A stretch of 64,000 nt of DNA. Origin: Paracoccus onubensis. Lineage in GTDB: Bacteria; Pseudomonadota; Alphaproteobacteria; Rhodobacterales; Rhodobacteraceae. Both the position numbers and the translations under genes were made by a program. Below the pieces are notes generated by a model, which saw nothing but the letters and a program-made list of their open reading frames with translations, was not told the origin of the DNA and searched no databases. Below are positions 8,806-22,196 of the stretch, piece after piece (the first letter of the stretch is position 1; every line of letters starts with the position of its first letter). The DNA lies in the NCBI RefSeq assembly GCF_003591515.1, contig NZ_QZCG01000010.1, positions 156,574 to 220,573 on the forward strand, read 5' to 3'.

Positions 8806-9837
8806 ATGTCGTTTTTCTCGAAACTGCGCGAGCGGCTGACCCGCTCTTCCTCGAAAATCGGCGAGGGCCTGGATGATATCGTCGGGGAGGGTGCGCCCGG
8901 GGACCCGGAGCACGAAGAAGACCGGCAGGTGGAACCCGCTCCGGCAACGCCGCCGACAGGATTGGTGGGGCGGCTCTTTAACCGGCCGGAAGCGCAGGCG
9001 GCGGAGCCCCGCCGGGCGCTTGACGACGAGATGCTGGAAGAGCTCGAGGATATGCTGGTTCAGACCGATCTTGGCGTTGAAACCGCCATGCGGATCAGCG
9101 CCAATATCGCCGAGGGTCGGATGGGGCGCCGCATGTCTTCGACCGAACTTAAGGAATTGCTGGCCGCCGAAATCACCCGGATCATGACGCCGGTCGCCCG
9201 TCCGCTGCCGCTATATTCGAAGAAACCGCAGGTGGTGCTGGTGGTCGGTGTGAACGGCGCGGGAAAAACCACGACCATCGGCAAGCTTGCCAGCCAGTTC
9301 AAGGCAGCGGGAAAATCCGTGGTGATTGCCGCCGGAGACACATTCCGCGCGGCGGCGGTTGAACAATTGCAGATCTGGGGAGAACGTGCGGGGGTGCCCG
9401 TCATGGTCGCGGCACAGGGCTCGGATCCGGCCAGTCTTGCATTTGACGCGATGACGAAGGCCGAAGCCGACGGCGCGGATTTGCTGATGATCGACACGGC
9501 GGGGCGATTGCAGAACCGTCAGGATCTGATGGAGGAACTGGCCAAGATCGTTCGGGTGATCCGCAAGAAAGATCCGGATGCGCCGCATAATACCCTGCTG
9601 GTGCTGGATGCGACGACGGGGCAGAACGCCATCAATCAGGTCGAGACCTTCCGGAAGCTTGCCGATGTTTCGGGTCTGGTGATGACCAAGCTGGATGGAA
9701 CCGCGCGGGGCGGGGTTCTGGTCGCGCTTGCGGATCGTTTCGGGCTGCCGATCCACGCGATTGGTGTCGGCGAACAAATCGAGGATCTGGATGCATTCGA
9801 ACCGGAAGAATTCGCCCGCGCTTTAGTAGGGCTGTAA
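8806..9837 (+). CDS. ftsY: Signal recognition particle receptor FtsY
   Basis: 343 residues. The SRP receptor GTPase docks ribosome-nascent chain-SRP complexes at the inner membrane and SecYEG. A short acidic/charged N-terminal A region (to about residue 75) precedes the N domain and the G domain with GVNGAGKTTT (P-loop), DTFRAAAVEQL, DTAGR, TKLDGTARGG and the C-terminal GVGEQIEDLDAF. The A region is short compared with E. coli FtsY, as is usual in alphaproteobacteria. Preceded by about 145 noncoding bases holding the repeat element. Confidence 0.97.
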   Translation: MSFFSKLRERLTRSSSKIGEGLDDIVGEGAPGDPEHEEDRQVEPAPATPPTGLVGRLFNRPEAQAAEPRRALDDEMLEELEDMLVQTDLGVETAMRISANIAEGRMGRRMSSTELKELLAAEITRIMTPVARPLPLYSKKPQVVLVVGVNGAGKTTTIGKLASQFKAAGKSVVIAAGDTFRAAAVEQLQIWGERAGVPVMVAAQGSDPASLAFDAMTKAEADGADLLMIDTAGRLQNRQDLMEELAKIVRVIRKKDPDAPHNTLLVLDATTGQNAINQVETFRKLADVSGLVMTKLDGTARGGVLVALADRFGLPIHAIGVGEQIEDLDAFEPEEFARALVGL

Positions 9838-9874
9838 TCCTTCGATATTGCGCTATCTGTTGGCGTGACCAAGA

Positions 9875-9900
9875 AAAAGGGCCATCGCGGCGGCCCTTTT
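9875..9900. terminator. Bidirectional terminator between ftsY and dctP-like gene
   Basis: Perfect 9-bp stem AAAAGGGCC / GGCCCTTTT with an 8-base loop. Both strands end in at least four T, so it can stop transcription from both converging genes. Confidence 0.85.
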
Positions 9901-9919
9901 GTCTATGGTTATCGCGGTA

Positions 9920-11203
<1,284 letters not shown>

Positions 11204-11309
11204 TTATACACCGGTTTCCTGTGCCCGGATATTTGGCCGATATGCCGGCCAAGGAGGCCGTGGCAGGAGGGTAGAGCACCCTCCCGGTTGATTCTGACCC
11301 GAGCGAAGC

Positions 11310-12653
<1,344 letters not shown>

Positions 12654-13334
12654 TCATGGCAGCTGGATGTCGATCCAGATCGGCAGGTGGTCCGAGGCTT
12701 CGGGCGCATATTTTTCCGAGAAGACCCCGCTATCCTTGACCTCAATTCCCGGGGTAACGGCAAACCGGTCGAGTTTAAGGCGTGGCAGGGGGGCAGGGTA
12801 TGACGGACCCGGAGCGAGAATCCGGAAATCCTCGATCGGCTCGAATCCCCGGTCATCGCGCCATTCGTTGAAATCGCCCATCATGACGGCATGTTCCGAC
12901 GGGAGCCGTCTCAGCTTTTCCGAGATCCTCGCAAGCTGCGCCCTGCGGGACGATCGGGCAAGGCCCAGATGCAGCCCCACCACGGTAAATCCGGGCAGAC
13001 GCAGCGCAATCGCGCCGCGCGGTTCAAGCCCCGGCAAAGGAAGGCGGCGCAGCGTGGCAGCCCGGGCAAGTTCCGGTCGCATCAGGATGGTTTGACCATG
13101 CCAGCCCAGCGAATTTCCGCCCGTCCCGTTGAAATCTGCCGGAATCAATCCGGTTTCCCGTTCGATCATCGCGCGGGGCAGGGCCTCGGGCCGGGTGCCA
13201 AGGCGGAAATCGGCTTCTTGCAAGGCGATGATATCCGGGGCGAGGTCGCGGATGACCGCAAGATTGCGCTCGGGCGCATGCGGTCCGGTCAGGCCGCGGC
13301 ATTTGTGAAGATTGTAACTGGCCAGTCTTAACAC
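12654..13334 (-). CDS. Endonuclease/exonuclease/phosphatase-family protein
   Basis: 226 residues with the EEP fold (DNase I/Mg-dependent phosphodiesterase). Motifs: SYNLHKCRG at the start, LQEADFR (metal-ligand Glu), GLHLGLARSSRRAQL, MGDFNEW (catalytic Asp-x-Asn) and SDHLPIWIDI (catalytic His). The start is a GTG at 13334 with AAGG seven bases upstream. It lies 69 bases upstream of eno on the same strand. Substrate could be nucleic acid or a phosphodiester small molecule; the family does not tell which. Confidence 0.85.
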   Translation of the reverse strand: MLRLASYNLHKCRGLTGPHAPERNLAVIRDLAPDIIALQEADFRLGTRPEALPRAMIERETGLIPADFNGTGGNSLGWHGQTILMRPELARAATLRRLPLPGLEPRGAIALRLPGFTVVGLHLGLARSSRRAQLARISEKLRRLPSEHAVMMGDFNEWRDDRGFEPIEDFRILAPGPSYPAPLPRLKLDRFAVTPGIEVKDSGVFSEKYAPEASDHLPIWIDIQLP

Positions 13335-13448
13335 GTGTCGGCCTTCTCTGTACTTAATACTGATTTATCTCGCAAAAGGATTAAAGAGAACCTTGCATGG
13401 CGATACACGACCAATTCTTCCGCCCGTATCGCGCCAATCGCCGCTGCA

Positions 13449-14852
13449 TCAGGTTCCGCAAAAGGTTTGCCTGACGGCCTCGTCCGGTTTTGGGGGCAGG
13501 GCAAACGCGTCCCATTCGGAACGGGTTTCGCGGGGATGGGTGACCGCATCGCACAGCGTTTCGAACGGTGCCCGATCACTTGCCACGGCTGCGGCAATTG
13601 CCTGTTCGATCCGATGATTTCGCGGGATTCGTGCCGGATTGGCCCGAGCCATGAGATCCGGATCCGGGCGGCACGAACGCCAGCCGCTGACCCATTCGTC
13701 AAATGCCGCCGGCTCGGTGAATTCATCACGTGCGGAATTATCGGAAAGGCCATGAAAGACCCTTGTGAAATCCGCCTTCTGCCTGGCCATGATGGTCAAC
13801 AGCCGCTCCGCCAGTTCGCGGTCCTTTTCTTCCGGGTCGGCAAGACCCAGTTTTGCGCCGAATTCACGTAACCACGCGTCTTGATACAATGGTGCGAAGC
13901 GGTGAACGGACTGCGTCGCGGCTTCGATGGCCTTGTCGCGATCTCCCATCAGGGGAATCAGGCAGGTGGCGAGCTGCGCAAGATTCCAGACCGCGATCTG
14001 CGGCTGGTTCGCCCATGCATAACGCCCCATCTGATCTATCGATGAAAACACCGTGTTAGGATGATAGATATCCATAAAAGCGCACGGGCCGTAATCAATC
14101 GTTTCGCCTGAAATCGCCATGTTGTCAGTGTTCATCACGCCATGAATGAACCCCAGCGCCATCCATTTTGCGATCGTTTCCGCCTGCCGCCCGACCACCT
14201 GATCCAACAATTCCAGCGGTCCCGAGACCTGCGGGTAATGCCGTTTGATAACGTGATCGGTCAAGGCGCTCAGGGCGCTTTCGTTCCCGCGCACAGCGAA
14301 ATACTGGAACGTGCCCACGCGGATATGACTGGACGCTACCCGTGTCAGAACCGCGCCCGGCAAACCATCCTCACGCCAGACCGTCTCGCCGGTCGTCACC
14401 GCGGCAAGGGCGCGAGTGGTCGGTATATCCATGGCCGCCATGAACTCGCTGACGATATATTCGCGCAGCACCGGCCCCAGCCACGCCCGGCCATCGCCCA
14501 TTCGCGAGAACGGGGTCTTGCCGCTGCCCTTCAATTGAAGATCGAACCGCGCGCCGTCCGGGGCCACCACCTCGCCCAGCAATACGGCACGGCCGTCACC
14601 AAGCTGCGGCACGAAGCCTCCGAACTGATGCCCGGCATAGGCCTGGGCGATAGGTTCCGCCCCTTCCGGCAGGGAGTTCCCGGCCAGCATTGCAATTCCA
14701 TCCGGACTGCGCAGCCATGTGGCATCAAGCCCCAATCGCTCTGCCAGCTTTTCATTAAGCGCCATAAGTGCCGGTTCCGGCACCGGTGTGGGGTTGATCC
14801 GTGCGAAGAAGCCTTGAGGCAGCCGCGCGTAGCTGTTGTCGAAATGAATCAT
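13449..14852 (-). CDS. selO: Protein adenylyltransferase SelO (YdiU/UPF0061)
   Basis: 467 residues. SelO is a pseudokinase-fold enzyme that transfers AMP from ATP to protein Ser/Thr/Tyr residues in the redox stress response. Seen here: [15 protein letters not shown] near the N-terminus, [23 protein letters not shown], the [21 protein letters not shown] nucleotide loop split over residues ~110-135, and [19 protein letters not shown]. The chain ends in Cys-Gly-Thr, so a Cys occupies the antepenultimate position where the human protein carries selenocysteine. The ATG at 14852 has AGGAG upstream. Divergent from obgE. Confidence 0.93.
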   Translation of the reverse strand: MIHFDNSYARLPQGFFARINPTPVPEPALMALNEKLAERLGLDATWLRSPDGIAMLAGNSLPEGAEPIAQAYAGHQFGGFVPQLGDGRAVLLGEVVAPDGARFDLQLKGSGKTPFSRMGDGRAWLGPVLREYIVSEFMAAMDIPTTRALAAVTTGETVWREDGLPGAVLTRVASSHIRVGTFQYFAVRGNESALSALTDHVIKRHYPQVSGPLELLDQVVGRQAETIAKWMALGFIHGVMNTDNMAISGETIDYGPCAFMDIYHPNTVFSSIDQMGRYAWANQPQIAVWNLAQLATCLIPLMGDRDKAIEAATQSVHRFAPLYQDAWLREFGAKLGLADPEEKDRELAERLLTIMARQKADFTRVFHGLSDNSARDEFTEPAAFDEWVSGWRSCRPDPDLMARANPARIPRNHRIEQAIAAAVASDRAPFETLCDAVTHPRETRSEWDAFALPPKPDEAVRQTFCGT

Positions 14853-14940
14853 TCGGGTCTCCTGTTCCCTAAAGATAAGAAGCCCGGCCGGATTTGCTAT
14901 CCCTTGCGTGAGACCGCCCATCCGCGTATCGCGGAGTTGA

Positions 14941-15987
<1,047 letters not shown>

Positions 15988-15989
15988 TG

Positions 15990-16016
15990 TCCTGAGGTAT
16001 TTGAACAAAGAAGAAG
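15990..16016 (+). repeat. Rhodobacteraceae intergenic element, copy 2
   Basis: Core TCCTGAGGTATTT, gap, AAAGAAGAAG, filling the space between obgE and proB. Its purine end lies just upstream of the proB start and could serve as that gene's ribosome binding site. Confidence 0.65.
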
Positions 16017-16020
16017 TCGG

Positions 16021-17154
16021 ATGCGCGAGAATACCCGGAAAATGGGCGGTGAGGCCCCTGCATTGGCAGATGCCCGCCGTCTGGTTGTCAAGATCGGTTC
16101 GGCCCTGCTTGTCGGTCCCAACGGATTGGCCGGCGAGTGGTTGCGCGGTCTTTGCGACGATGTGGCCATATGGCGGCAGCGCGGTTGCGACGTCGTTCTT
16201 GTTTCGTCCGGCTCAATTGCGCTTGGCCGCCGCGTGCTTGGTCTGCCCGCTGGCGCATTGTCGCTTGAACAGGCGCAGGCGGCGGCGGCGGTGGGGCAGA
16301 TCCGTCTTGCCCGCGCCTATGAAGAAGCATTGGCGCCGCATGGCGTCACGACGGCGCAGATCCTTCTGACGCTCGAAGACAGCGCCGAACGCCGGCGCTA
16401 TCTGAACAGCCGGGCGACGATGCAGACGCTTCTGTCTCTGGGCGTCGTTCCGATCGTCAATGAAAACGACACCATCGCCACGGATGAGATCCGTTATGGC
16501 GATAATGACCGGCTTGCCGCGCAGATCGCGGTAACCTGCGGCGCCGATCAGTTGTTGCTTCTGTCGGATGTGGATGGGCTTTATACAGCCAACCCCAAGA
16601 CCGATCCCGATGCCCGTCACCTGCCTGTCATCGAGCACCTGACCCCCGAGATCGAGGCGATGGGCGGCGACCCGGTCTCGGGCTTGTCCAAGGGCGGCAT
16701 GAAAACGAAATTGCTGGCAGCCCGCACCGCTATCGCCGGGGGTTGTGCAATGGTGATCGCCGAAGGCTCGGTCTTGCGTCCCCTGTCCGCAGTGGCGGGC
16801 GGGGCGCGGGCAAGCTGGTTTCTGCCGGATGATGACCCCCAAACAGCCCGAAAACGCTGGATCGCGGCGATGAAGCCGAAAGGCGCGGTGACGATCGATC
16901 AGGGGGCGGTGAACGCATTGCGGGGAGGCAAGTCGCTGCTGCCCGCGGGCGTCCGGTCTGTTTCGGGTGCATTCGGGCGCGGTGATCCGGTGACGATCTT
17001 CGGCCCCTCCGGTGAAACGCTCGCGACCGGATTGACGCGCTATACCGCCGATGAAACGCGCCGGATCAAGGGACATCATTCAGCCGAGATCGAGGCGATA
17101 TTGGGTTATCCGGGCCGCGCGGCATTGATTCATCGTGACGACATGGCACTTTGA
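16021..17154 (+). CDS. proB: Glutamate 5-kinase
   Basis: 377 residues. It phosphorylates glutamate in the first step of proline synthesis. The amino-acid kinase domain ([46 protein letters not shown]) is followed by a C-terminal PUA domain (about 275-365; [24 protein letters not shown]). The ATG at 16021 has only a weak GAAGAAG, supplied by the repeat element; an in-frame ATG 24 bases downstream is an alternative. proA, which commonly follows proB, is absent here. Confidence 0.95.
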   Translation: MRENTRKMGGEAPALADARRLVVKIGSALLVGPNGLAGEWLRGLCDDVAIWRQRGCDVVLVSSGSIALGRRVLGLPAGALSLEQAQAAAAVGQIRLARAYEEALAPHGVTTAQILLTLEDSAERRRYLNSRATMQTLLSLGVVPIVNENDTIATDEIRYGDNDRLAAQIAVTCGADQLLLLSDVDGLYTANPKTDPDARHLPVIEHLTPEIEAMGGDPVSGLSKGGMKTKLLAARTAIAGGCAMVIAEGSVLRPLSAVAGGARASWFLPDDDPQTARKRWIAAMKPKGAVTIDQGAVNALRGGKSLLPAGVRSVSGAFGRGDPVTIFGPSGETLATGLTRYTADETRRIKGHHSAEIEAILGYPGRAALIHRDDMAL

Positions 17155-17247
17155 CAGCCCATCAGAAGCCCTGATATTTAATCTCTTGGCATCCGTTACA
17201 AACCAACACGGCAAGATCCTGTGCATTCACCATTCCCGAGGGCGGCA

Positions 17248-17517
17248 ATGAGACATCTGACCATTACATATTGCACCGGCTGCAATTGGCTGCTGAGGGC
17301 CGGATGGTATGCTCAGGAATGTCTTTCGACCTTCGGCACGGCATTGCAGGTGACTTTGGTTCCCGACGATAGCGGCGGGGTGTTTCACATCATGCTGGAC
17401 GGAGAATTGCTGTGGGAACGGAAAAGGGATGGCGGTTTTCCCGATATCCGGACCTTCAAGCAACGTATCCGGGATGTCATCGAACCAGAGCGGTCTCTGG
17501 GCCATCTGGACGAATGA
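17248..17517 (+). CDS. SelT/SelW/SelH-family thioredoxin-like redox protein (Rdx)
   Basis: 89 residues. A small thioredoxin-fold protein with the redox motif C9-T-G-C12 right after the first beta strand (TITYCTGCNW); the eukaryotic relatives carry selenocysteine at the second Cys. The start at 17248 is chosen because family members begin directly with this strand; a GTG 27 bases upstream is possible. Role is thought to be cellular redox or glutathione-linked, not well established. It follows proB after about 93 noncoding bases. Confidence 0.87.
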   Translation: MRHLTITYCTGCNWLLRAGWYAQECLSTFGTALQVTLVPDDSGGVFHIMLDGELLWERKRDGGFPDIRTFKQRIRDVIEPERSLGHLDE

Positions 17518-17523
17518 CCCGCC

Positions 17524-17546
17524 GGCCTGACTGATTTTCTCAGGCC
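17524..17546. terminator. Possible hairpin terminator between convergent genes
   Basis: GGCCTGA / TCAGGCC, 7-bp stem with a 9-base T-rich loop, lying across the 3' ends of the Rdx and acyltransferase genes. The T tract is weak. Confidence 0.45.
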
Positions 17547-18451
17547 ACTTTCTGCCGTGGCCGCACCAGCCTGCCACGCCCCCTTTCATGCATCAGACGG
17601 GCTGCATCCGGTCCCGGGGCGGGCAGGGACAGAACCGCGTCACGCATGACGGCGATCGCTTCGTCGCTGGCTCGGGGCAGGGCGGCGGGATCAAGCGGTT
17701 TGCCGATCGTGACCCGATAAGGCTGGCCGACCTTGTTCAGCACCTCGTTGAACAAGGTCACGTCGCGCAGGGTCGGATGGATCGCATCCAGCAGATAGAA
17801 CAGCAATGAATTGCGCGCACGGATATTCATCGGAATAACGGGAACGTCGAATTTGCGGGCAATCATGGCGGCGCTGGCCATCCAGGGACGTTCGTGAAGT
17901 GTTATCCCGCGCCGCTTCGCCAGCCGGCCCGAAGGGAAGATCAGCCCTATTCGGCCGGCCTCCAGAGCGCGGCGGGTGTAATCCATTGTCGCCTTGGTCT
18001 TGGCATGGCTGCGTTTGTCCACCCGCCATTCGACCGGCGCAATCAGATCCTCGGTCTGGGGCAGCACCCGGATCATGTCATGATTGGCGTAAATGAAAAG
18101 ATCATCGCGCAGCGGGGTTATCAACGCATGCATGACGATGCCATCGGCGATCCCCGTCGGGTGGTTGGACACGATCAGGGCAGGCCCCGTCGCGGGCAGG
18201 TTCTCCATCCCTTCGACCTGAACATCGCGCGCAATCAACTGGGTCATTCTGCGCATGATCTCGGGGGTTGGCAGGTCGCGGAATTCCGCGCCCAGCTCGA
18301 TGGTACGGGGGTATTGCAACAGGCGCATCATGGCCTGTCTGGCGATCCGGTGATGCAGCTTCCGGGAAAAAAGCCACGGTGCCCGCTCGGCGATCAGCGG
18401 ATCAAGGCGGGCCTGCATTTCGACCCTCGCATGAAGATTTTGTTCACTCAT
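17540..18451 (-). CDS. Lysophospholipid acyltransferase-family protein (PlsC-like)
   Basis: 303 residues. The acyltransferase motif H97-P-T-G-I-A-D103 (SNHPTGIADG) and the phosphate-binding IFPSGR motif mark a glycerophosphate/lysophospholipid acyltransferase fold. N-terminal ~80 residues are an extra helical segment, making it longer than canonical PlsC. It likely acylates a lipid at the inner membrane, but the acceptor is unknown. The ATG at 18451 is 43 bases beyond the pepN stop on the same strand, so it is probably cotranscribed behind pepN. Confidence 0.85.
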   Translation of the reverse strand: MSEQNLHARVEMQARLDPLIAERAPWLFSRKLHHRIARQAMMRLLQYPRTIELGAEFRDLPTPEIMRRMTQLIARDVQVEGMENLPATGPALIVSNHPTGIADGIVMHALITPLRDDLFIYANHDMIRVLPQTEDLIAPVEWRVDKRSHAKTKATMDYTRRALEAGRIGLIFPSGRLAKRRGITLHERPWMASAAMIARKFDVPVIPMNIRARNSLLFYLLDAIHPTLRDVTLFNEVLNKVGQPYRVTIGKPLDPAALPRASDEAIAVMRDAVLSLPAPGPDAARLMHERGRGRLVRPRQKVA

Positions 18452-18493
18452 CTCAGTTATTTTGCCCCGAGGGATCGATATCCACAAGCCAAG

Positions 18494-21067
18494 TTATTTA
18501 CCGGCGGCAATCATCCGCGTGACCATCTCGCGGAGGTTCCTGCTGATCCCTTTCATCGCGGCCATCCGTTCCAGCGCCGCTAGCGCCCTTTTGCGGCGAT
18601 TTTCGTCATAGCGCGGCCATGTTTCGAAAGCCGTGGACATCCGCGCCGCGATTTGCGGGTTGATCGGGTCCATTTTCATCAGCCATTCGGCAAGGAAATC
18701 GTAACCCTTGCCGTCGGCAGCGTGAAAGCCCGCATGGTTCGCGGCCAGCCCGCCCAGAAGCGCACGGAAGCGATTGGGGTTCTTCCAGTCGAAATCGCGA
18801 CGCTCGGAGAGCTGCCGGGCAATCGCAATGGCATCGGCAGGAGGAGCCGCCATCGGCTGTACGGTAAACCATTTATCCATCACCAGCCGGTTATCCTTGA
18901 ACTGGTCATGCAATGCGGAAAGCGCCACACCGCCGCGACCTCGCCGGACGAGGCAGATCAGTGCCGCCATTCTTTCGGTCATATTGCTGGTGATACCGAA
19001 CAGAACCTCGGCGCGCTCTCCGCCGTCGATTCGGGTCAGCAGCCCAAGCGCGGAAATGCGTAGCGCCCGCCGGGCGGCGGAGTCGGCATCGGGCGAATAG
19101 GGTCCCGGCACCACCATCTGATCGTAGATCGCAGACAGGAGATTCGCATGAGTCTCGGCCATGCGGCGCGCCAGCCGGTTGCGAGCGTCGTGAATGGCAT
19201 CGGGATCCGGGATAGCCCCCGCGGCGTAAAGGCGGGTGGCAATCTCTTCTTCGCCGGGCAGGTTCAGGCACAGGGCGCGGAAGGCGGGATCCGCATCCTC
19301 ATCCGTCGCAAGCTGGCCAATGGCGCCGATATAATCCGCGCCGCCCTCTTGTCCCTGGGACAATGCGGTCAGGGCATGAAGCGCCAGTTCGCGCCCGGCC
19401 TCCCATCGCGCAAAGGGATCGGTATCATGGGCCAGCAGGAAGGCCCGGGTCGCGTCATCGATGTTCCGTTCGAGAATCACCGGGGCCGAAAAGCCGCGCA
19501 GGGCCGATACAACCGGGCGCGCGCCGAGGCCGTCGAAGCTGAATTCCTGCTTTGCCTCTGACATTTCGAGCATCCGGGTCGGCTCGATCTCGTCGCCATT
19601 CGGGCCGATCAGGCCGACGGCGATTGGAATGACGCGCGGGGGTTTGTCATTCTGCCCCGGTGTCGGCGGAGTATGCTGAGTGAAATGCAGGGTAAGGCGG
19701 CCGTTCTCCCAGGTTTCGCGCATGGTGAGGCGCGGCGTGCCCGCATCCGTATACCAGCGCTTGAATTGCGTCAGATCTCGCCCTGTCGCGTCTTCGAAGA
19801 CCTTCAGCCAATCTTCGATCGTCGCCGCCTCGCCGTCATGACGCTTGAAATAAAGATCGAGTGCGCGGGCATAGCCGTCATCGCCGACCAGCCGTTTCAG
19901 CATCCCGATCACCTCTGCGCCCTTTTCATAGACGGTCGCGGTATAGAAATTGTTGATTTCCTCGTATTCCTCGGGCCGGACGGGATGGGCAAGCGGCCCC
20001 TGATCCTCGCGGAACTGGCGCGCGCGAAGGGCCTGCACATCGCCGATTCTCTTGACGGATGCGCTGCGCATATCGCTGGTGAACTGCTGGTCGCGGAAGA
20101 CCGTCAGCCCCTCCTTGAGGCAAAGCTGGAACCAGTCGCGGCAGGTGATGCGATTGCCGGTCCAGTTGTGGAAATATTCATGGGCGATGACGCTTTCGAT
20201 CCGTTCGTAATCCGCATCCGTCGCGGTTTCGGGAGAGGCGAGCACCAGCTTGGAGTTGAAGATATTCAGCCCCTTGTTTTCCATCGCGCCCATGTTGAAA
20301 TCATCCACGGCAACGATGTTGAAAACATCAAGGTCATATTCACGCCGATAGACATCCTCATCCCATTTCATCGACTTGATCAGCGATTCCATGGCGAATC
20401 CGGCACGATCCTCATCTCCGGGACGAACCCAGACATTCAGGGCGACATCACGGCCTGACGCGGTTGTGAACCGATCCTCGATCGCCACCAGATCGCCGGC
20501 GACAAGCGCAAAAAGATAAGCAGGTTTGGGCCAGGGGTCGTGCCACTCGGCCAGTCCCTCCTCCTGTCGGACCGGGTTGCCATTCGACAGCAGAACAGGC
20601 TGATCGGAATGGATCGTGACCTGGAAAGGCGCCATCACATCCGGACGGTCGGGATAAAAGGTGATATGCCGGAATCCTTCCGCCTCGCATTGGGTGCAGA
20701 ACATTCCGTTCGAGATATACAGGCCCTCGAAGGCCGTATTGGCAGAGGGGTTGATCTCGACCTCGGTGGCGAGGGTGAACTGTCCGTCGGGCAGGGCCGC
20801 GGCCGCTATGACAAGGCGCTCATCGTCGCGTGTGACCTGATCGGCGGCAGGTTCGCGGCCGTCGATGGTCAGCGAGATCAGGTGCAGATTCTTGCCGCCA
20901 TCCAGCAGGAGATCCTCTGACCCGTTGCGTGGTCTGAATGTCAAATCCGCCCTGACGCGAGTCGCATCGGGCGCAAGAGTGAACTCGAGCCGGGTCTGTT
21001 CGAGGATGAAGGGATAGGGGCGATAATCGGCAAGAAATTGCCTATCCGGCGAGTCTGTTCGAGTCAT
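18494..21067 (-). CDS. pepN: Aminopeptidase N (M1 family)
   Basis: 857 residues, the size of E. coli PepN. Zinc aminopeptidase removing N-terminal residues from peptides in the cytoplasm. The substrate-binding NMGAMENKGLN precedes the zinc motif H296-E-Y-F-H300 (HEYFHNWTG) and its downstream Glu ligand in KEGLTVFRDQ. The ATG at 21067 is preferred over one six bases upstream because GGAG is eight bases before it and only two before the other. The PepN-type Ig-like and C-terminal helical domains fill the remainder. Confidence 0.95.
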   Translation of the reverse strand: MTRTDSPDRQFLADYRPYPFILEQTRLEFTLAPDATRVRADLTFRPRNGSEDLLLDGGKNLHLISLTIDGREPAADQVTRDDERLVIAAAALPDGQFTLATEVEINPSANTAFEGLYISNGMFCTQCEAEGFRHITFYPDRPDVMAPFQVTIHSDQPVLLSNGNPVRQEEGLAEWHDPWPKPAYLFALVAGDLVAIEDRFTTASGRDVALNVWVRPGDEDRAGFAMESLIKSMKWDEDVYRREYDLDVFNIVAVDDFNMGAMENKGLNIFNSKLVLASPETATDADYERIESVIAHEYFHNWTGNRITCRDWFQLCLKEGLTVFRDQQFTSDMRSASVKRIGDVQALRARQFREDQGPLAHPVRPEEYEEINNFYTATVYEKGAEVIGMLKRLVGDDGYARALDLYFKRHDGEAATIEDWLKVFEDATGRDLTQFKRWYTDAGTPRLTMRETWENGRLTLHFTQHTPPTPGQNDKPPRVIPIAVGLIGPNGDEIEPTRMLEMSEAKQEFSFDGLGARPVVSALRGFSAPVILERNIDDATRAFLLAHDTDPFARWEAGRELALHALTALSQGQEGGADYIGAIGQLATDEDADPAFRALCLNLPGEEEIATRLYAAGAIPDPDAIHDARNRLARRMAETHANLLSAIYDQMVVPGPYSPDADSAARRALRISALGLLTRIDGGERAEVLFGITSNMTERMAALICLVRRGRGGVALSALHDQFKDNRLVMDKWFTVQPMAAPPADAIAIARQLSERRDFDWKNPNRFRALLGGLAANHAGFHAADGKGYDFLAEWLMKMDPINPQIAARMSTAFETWPRYDENRRKRALAALERMAAMKGISRNLREMVTRMIAAGK

Positions 21068-21250
21068 ATTCATTACTCCGCCTCAAAAAAGTGCCATTGT
21101 TCAGGGAACTGTGCACCTGTCAAAGTGTTAATCGTCTGTGAACCAGGCCGCAAGCCGGGCATCGCTGGTTGTCGTTTGACAGTTGGACAGCGCTGACGGA
21201 CAGGTTGGCACACAGACAGGGTGTTAAAGAATTATTTAAGGAGGGCAGCA

Positions 21251-21970
21251 ATGACCTATGATCCGAACGATCCTAACCGTAAGAACGTCGAAGGCGATCC
21301 GGCGGCACCGAAAGAAACTTATGTCGAACCGGTCGAGCGCAAATCTTCGCCGCTTCCACTGATCATCGGCGTGCTTGTTGCACTGGCCGTTGCCTGGTTT
21401 GTCCTTCAGAAATTCACTGGAAGTGATGAAGTCACAACCGAAGGCGACAGCGCAACCGTCAGCACGACGGAAGAGCCCGCAGCCGGGGGCGCAGATAGCG
21501 AATCCACCGAAGCCGAGGGCGAAGCTGACAATGCTGCGTCGGAAGCCGAAGCCGCAGCCGATGACGCTGCCGCAGCGACTGAAGATGCTGCCGAAGCAAC
21601 CGAAGATGCTGCAAGCGACGCAGGTGCAGCAGCAGAAGACGCCGCGAGTGACGCCACTGATGCAGCAGACGATGCTGCCGGGGCAACGGAAGACGCTGCC
21701 AGCGATGCTGCTGACGCGACAGAAGACGCCGCAAGCGATGCGACAGAAGCCGGCGAAGATGCTGCCACCTCTACCGAGGAAGGCGCGGCAGCCACGACCG
21801 ATTCGGCCGGTGATGCATTGCAGGATGCGGGCGACGCTGCGGCTGATGCCGCTTCGGATGCCGCTGACGCCGTCGAAGGTGCCGCTGAAGATGCTACCGA
21901 TGCATTGCAGGATGCCATGCCGGGCAGTGACGAACCCGCGACCGAGTCGACAACGACTCCAAGCAACTGA
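21251..21970 (+). CDS. Single-pass membrane protein with Ala/Asp/Glu repeats
   Basis: 239 residues. A polar N-terminus of about 33 residues precedes one transmembrane helix (about 34-54, LPLIIGVLVALAVAWFVL). The remaining ~185 residues are almost only Ala, Asp, Glu, Thr and Ser in units such as EDAASDA and DAADDAA. The start at 21251 has a strong AAGGAGG six bases upstream. The repeat region is strongly acidic and would extend into the periplasm as a helix or disordered tail. No catalytic domain seen; function unknown. A strong terminator follows. Confidence 0.8.
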   Translation: MTYDPNDPNRKNVEGDPAAPKETYVEPVERKSSPLPLIIGVLVALAVAWFVLQKFTGSDEVTTEGDSATVSTTEEPAAGGADSESTEAEGEADNAASEAEAAADDAAAATEDAAEATEDAASDAGAAAEDAASDATDAADDAAGATEDAASDAADATEDAASDATEAGEDAATSTEEGAAATTDSAGDALQDAGDAAADAASDAADAVEGAAEDATDALQDAMPGSDEPATESTTTPSN

Positions 21971-21996
21971 TCTTTGGATCAAAGCAGCCAACCATC

Positions 21997-22025
21997 AGGC
22001 CGCCCGTCATCGGGCGGCCTTTTTC
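21997..22025 (+). terminator. Rho-independent terminator
   Basis: Perfect 10-bp stem AGGCCGCCCG / CGGGCGGCCT, TCAT loop, then TTTTT. Confidence 0.92.
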
Positions 22026-22196
22026 ATGCGCGAAGAGAGGTCGTGAGGGTTGCAATGACACCGCAGGCAATAACATTGCGCTACGCCGCGTGTCGTTTCA
22101 TATCGTCATATGGTCCTTTCGGACCCTTGTGAAAGATTATTGCGCAATGCTATGCATGCGCAAACTCGAACGCATAGAATGGGGGGCCTAAACGCC

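Noticed and set aside
11228..11284. Two GC inverted repeats (TTGGCCG/CGGCCAA and GGAGGGT/ACCCTCC) after eno
   Set aside because: No T tract on the minus strand; cannot be called a terminator with confidence.
21236..21991. Cys/Gly-rich minus-strand frame opposite the Ala/Asp repeat protein
   Set aside because: Mirror of the repeats; the plus-strand gene has the ribosome binding site, membrane helix and terminator.
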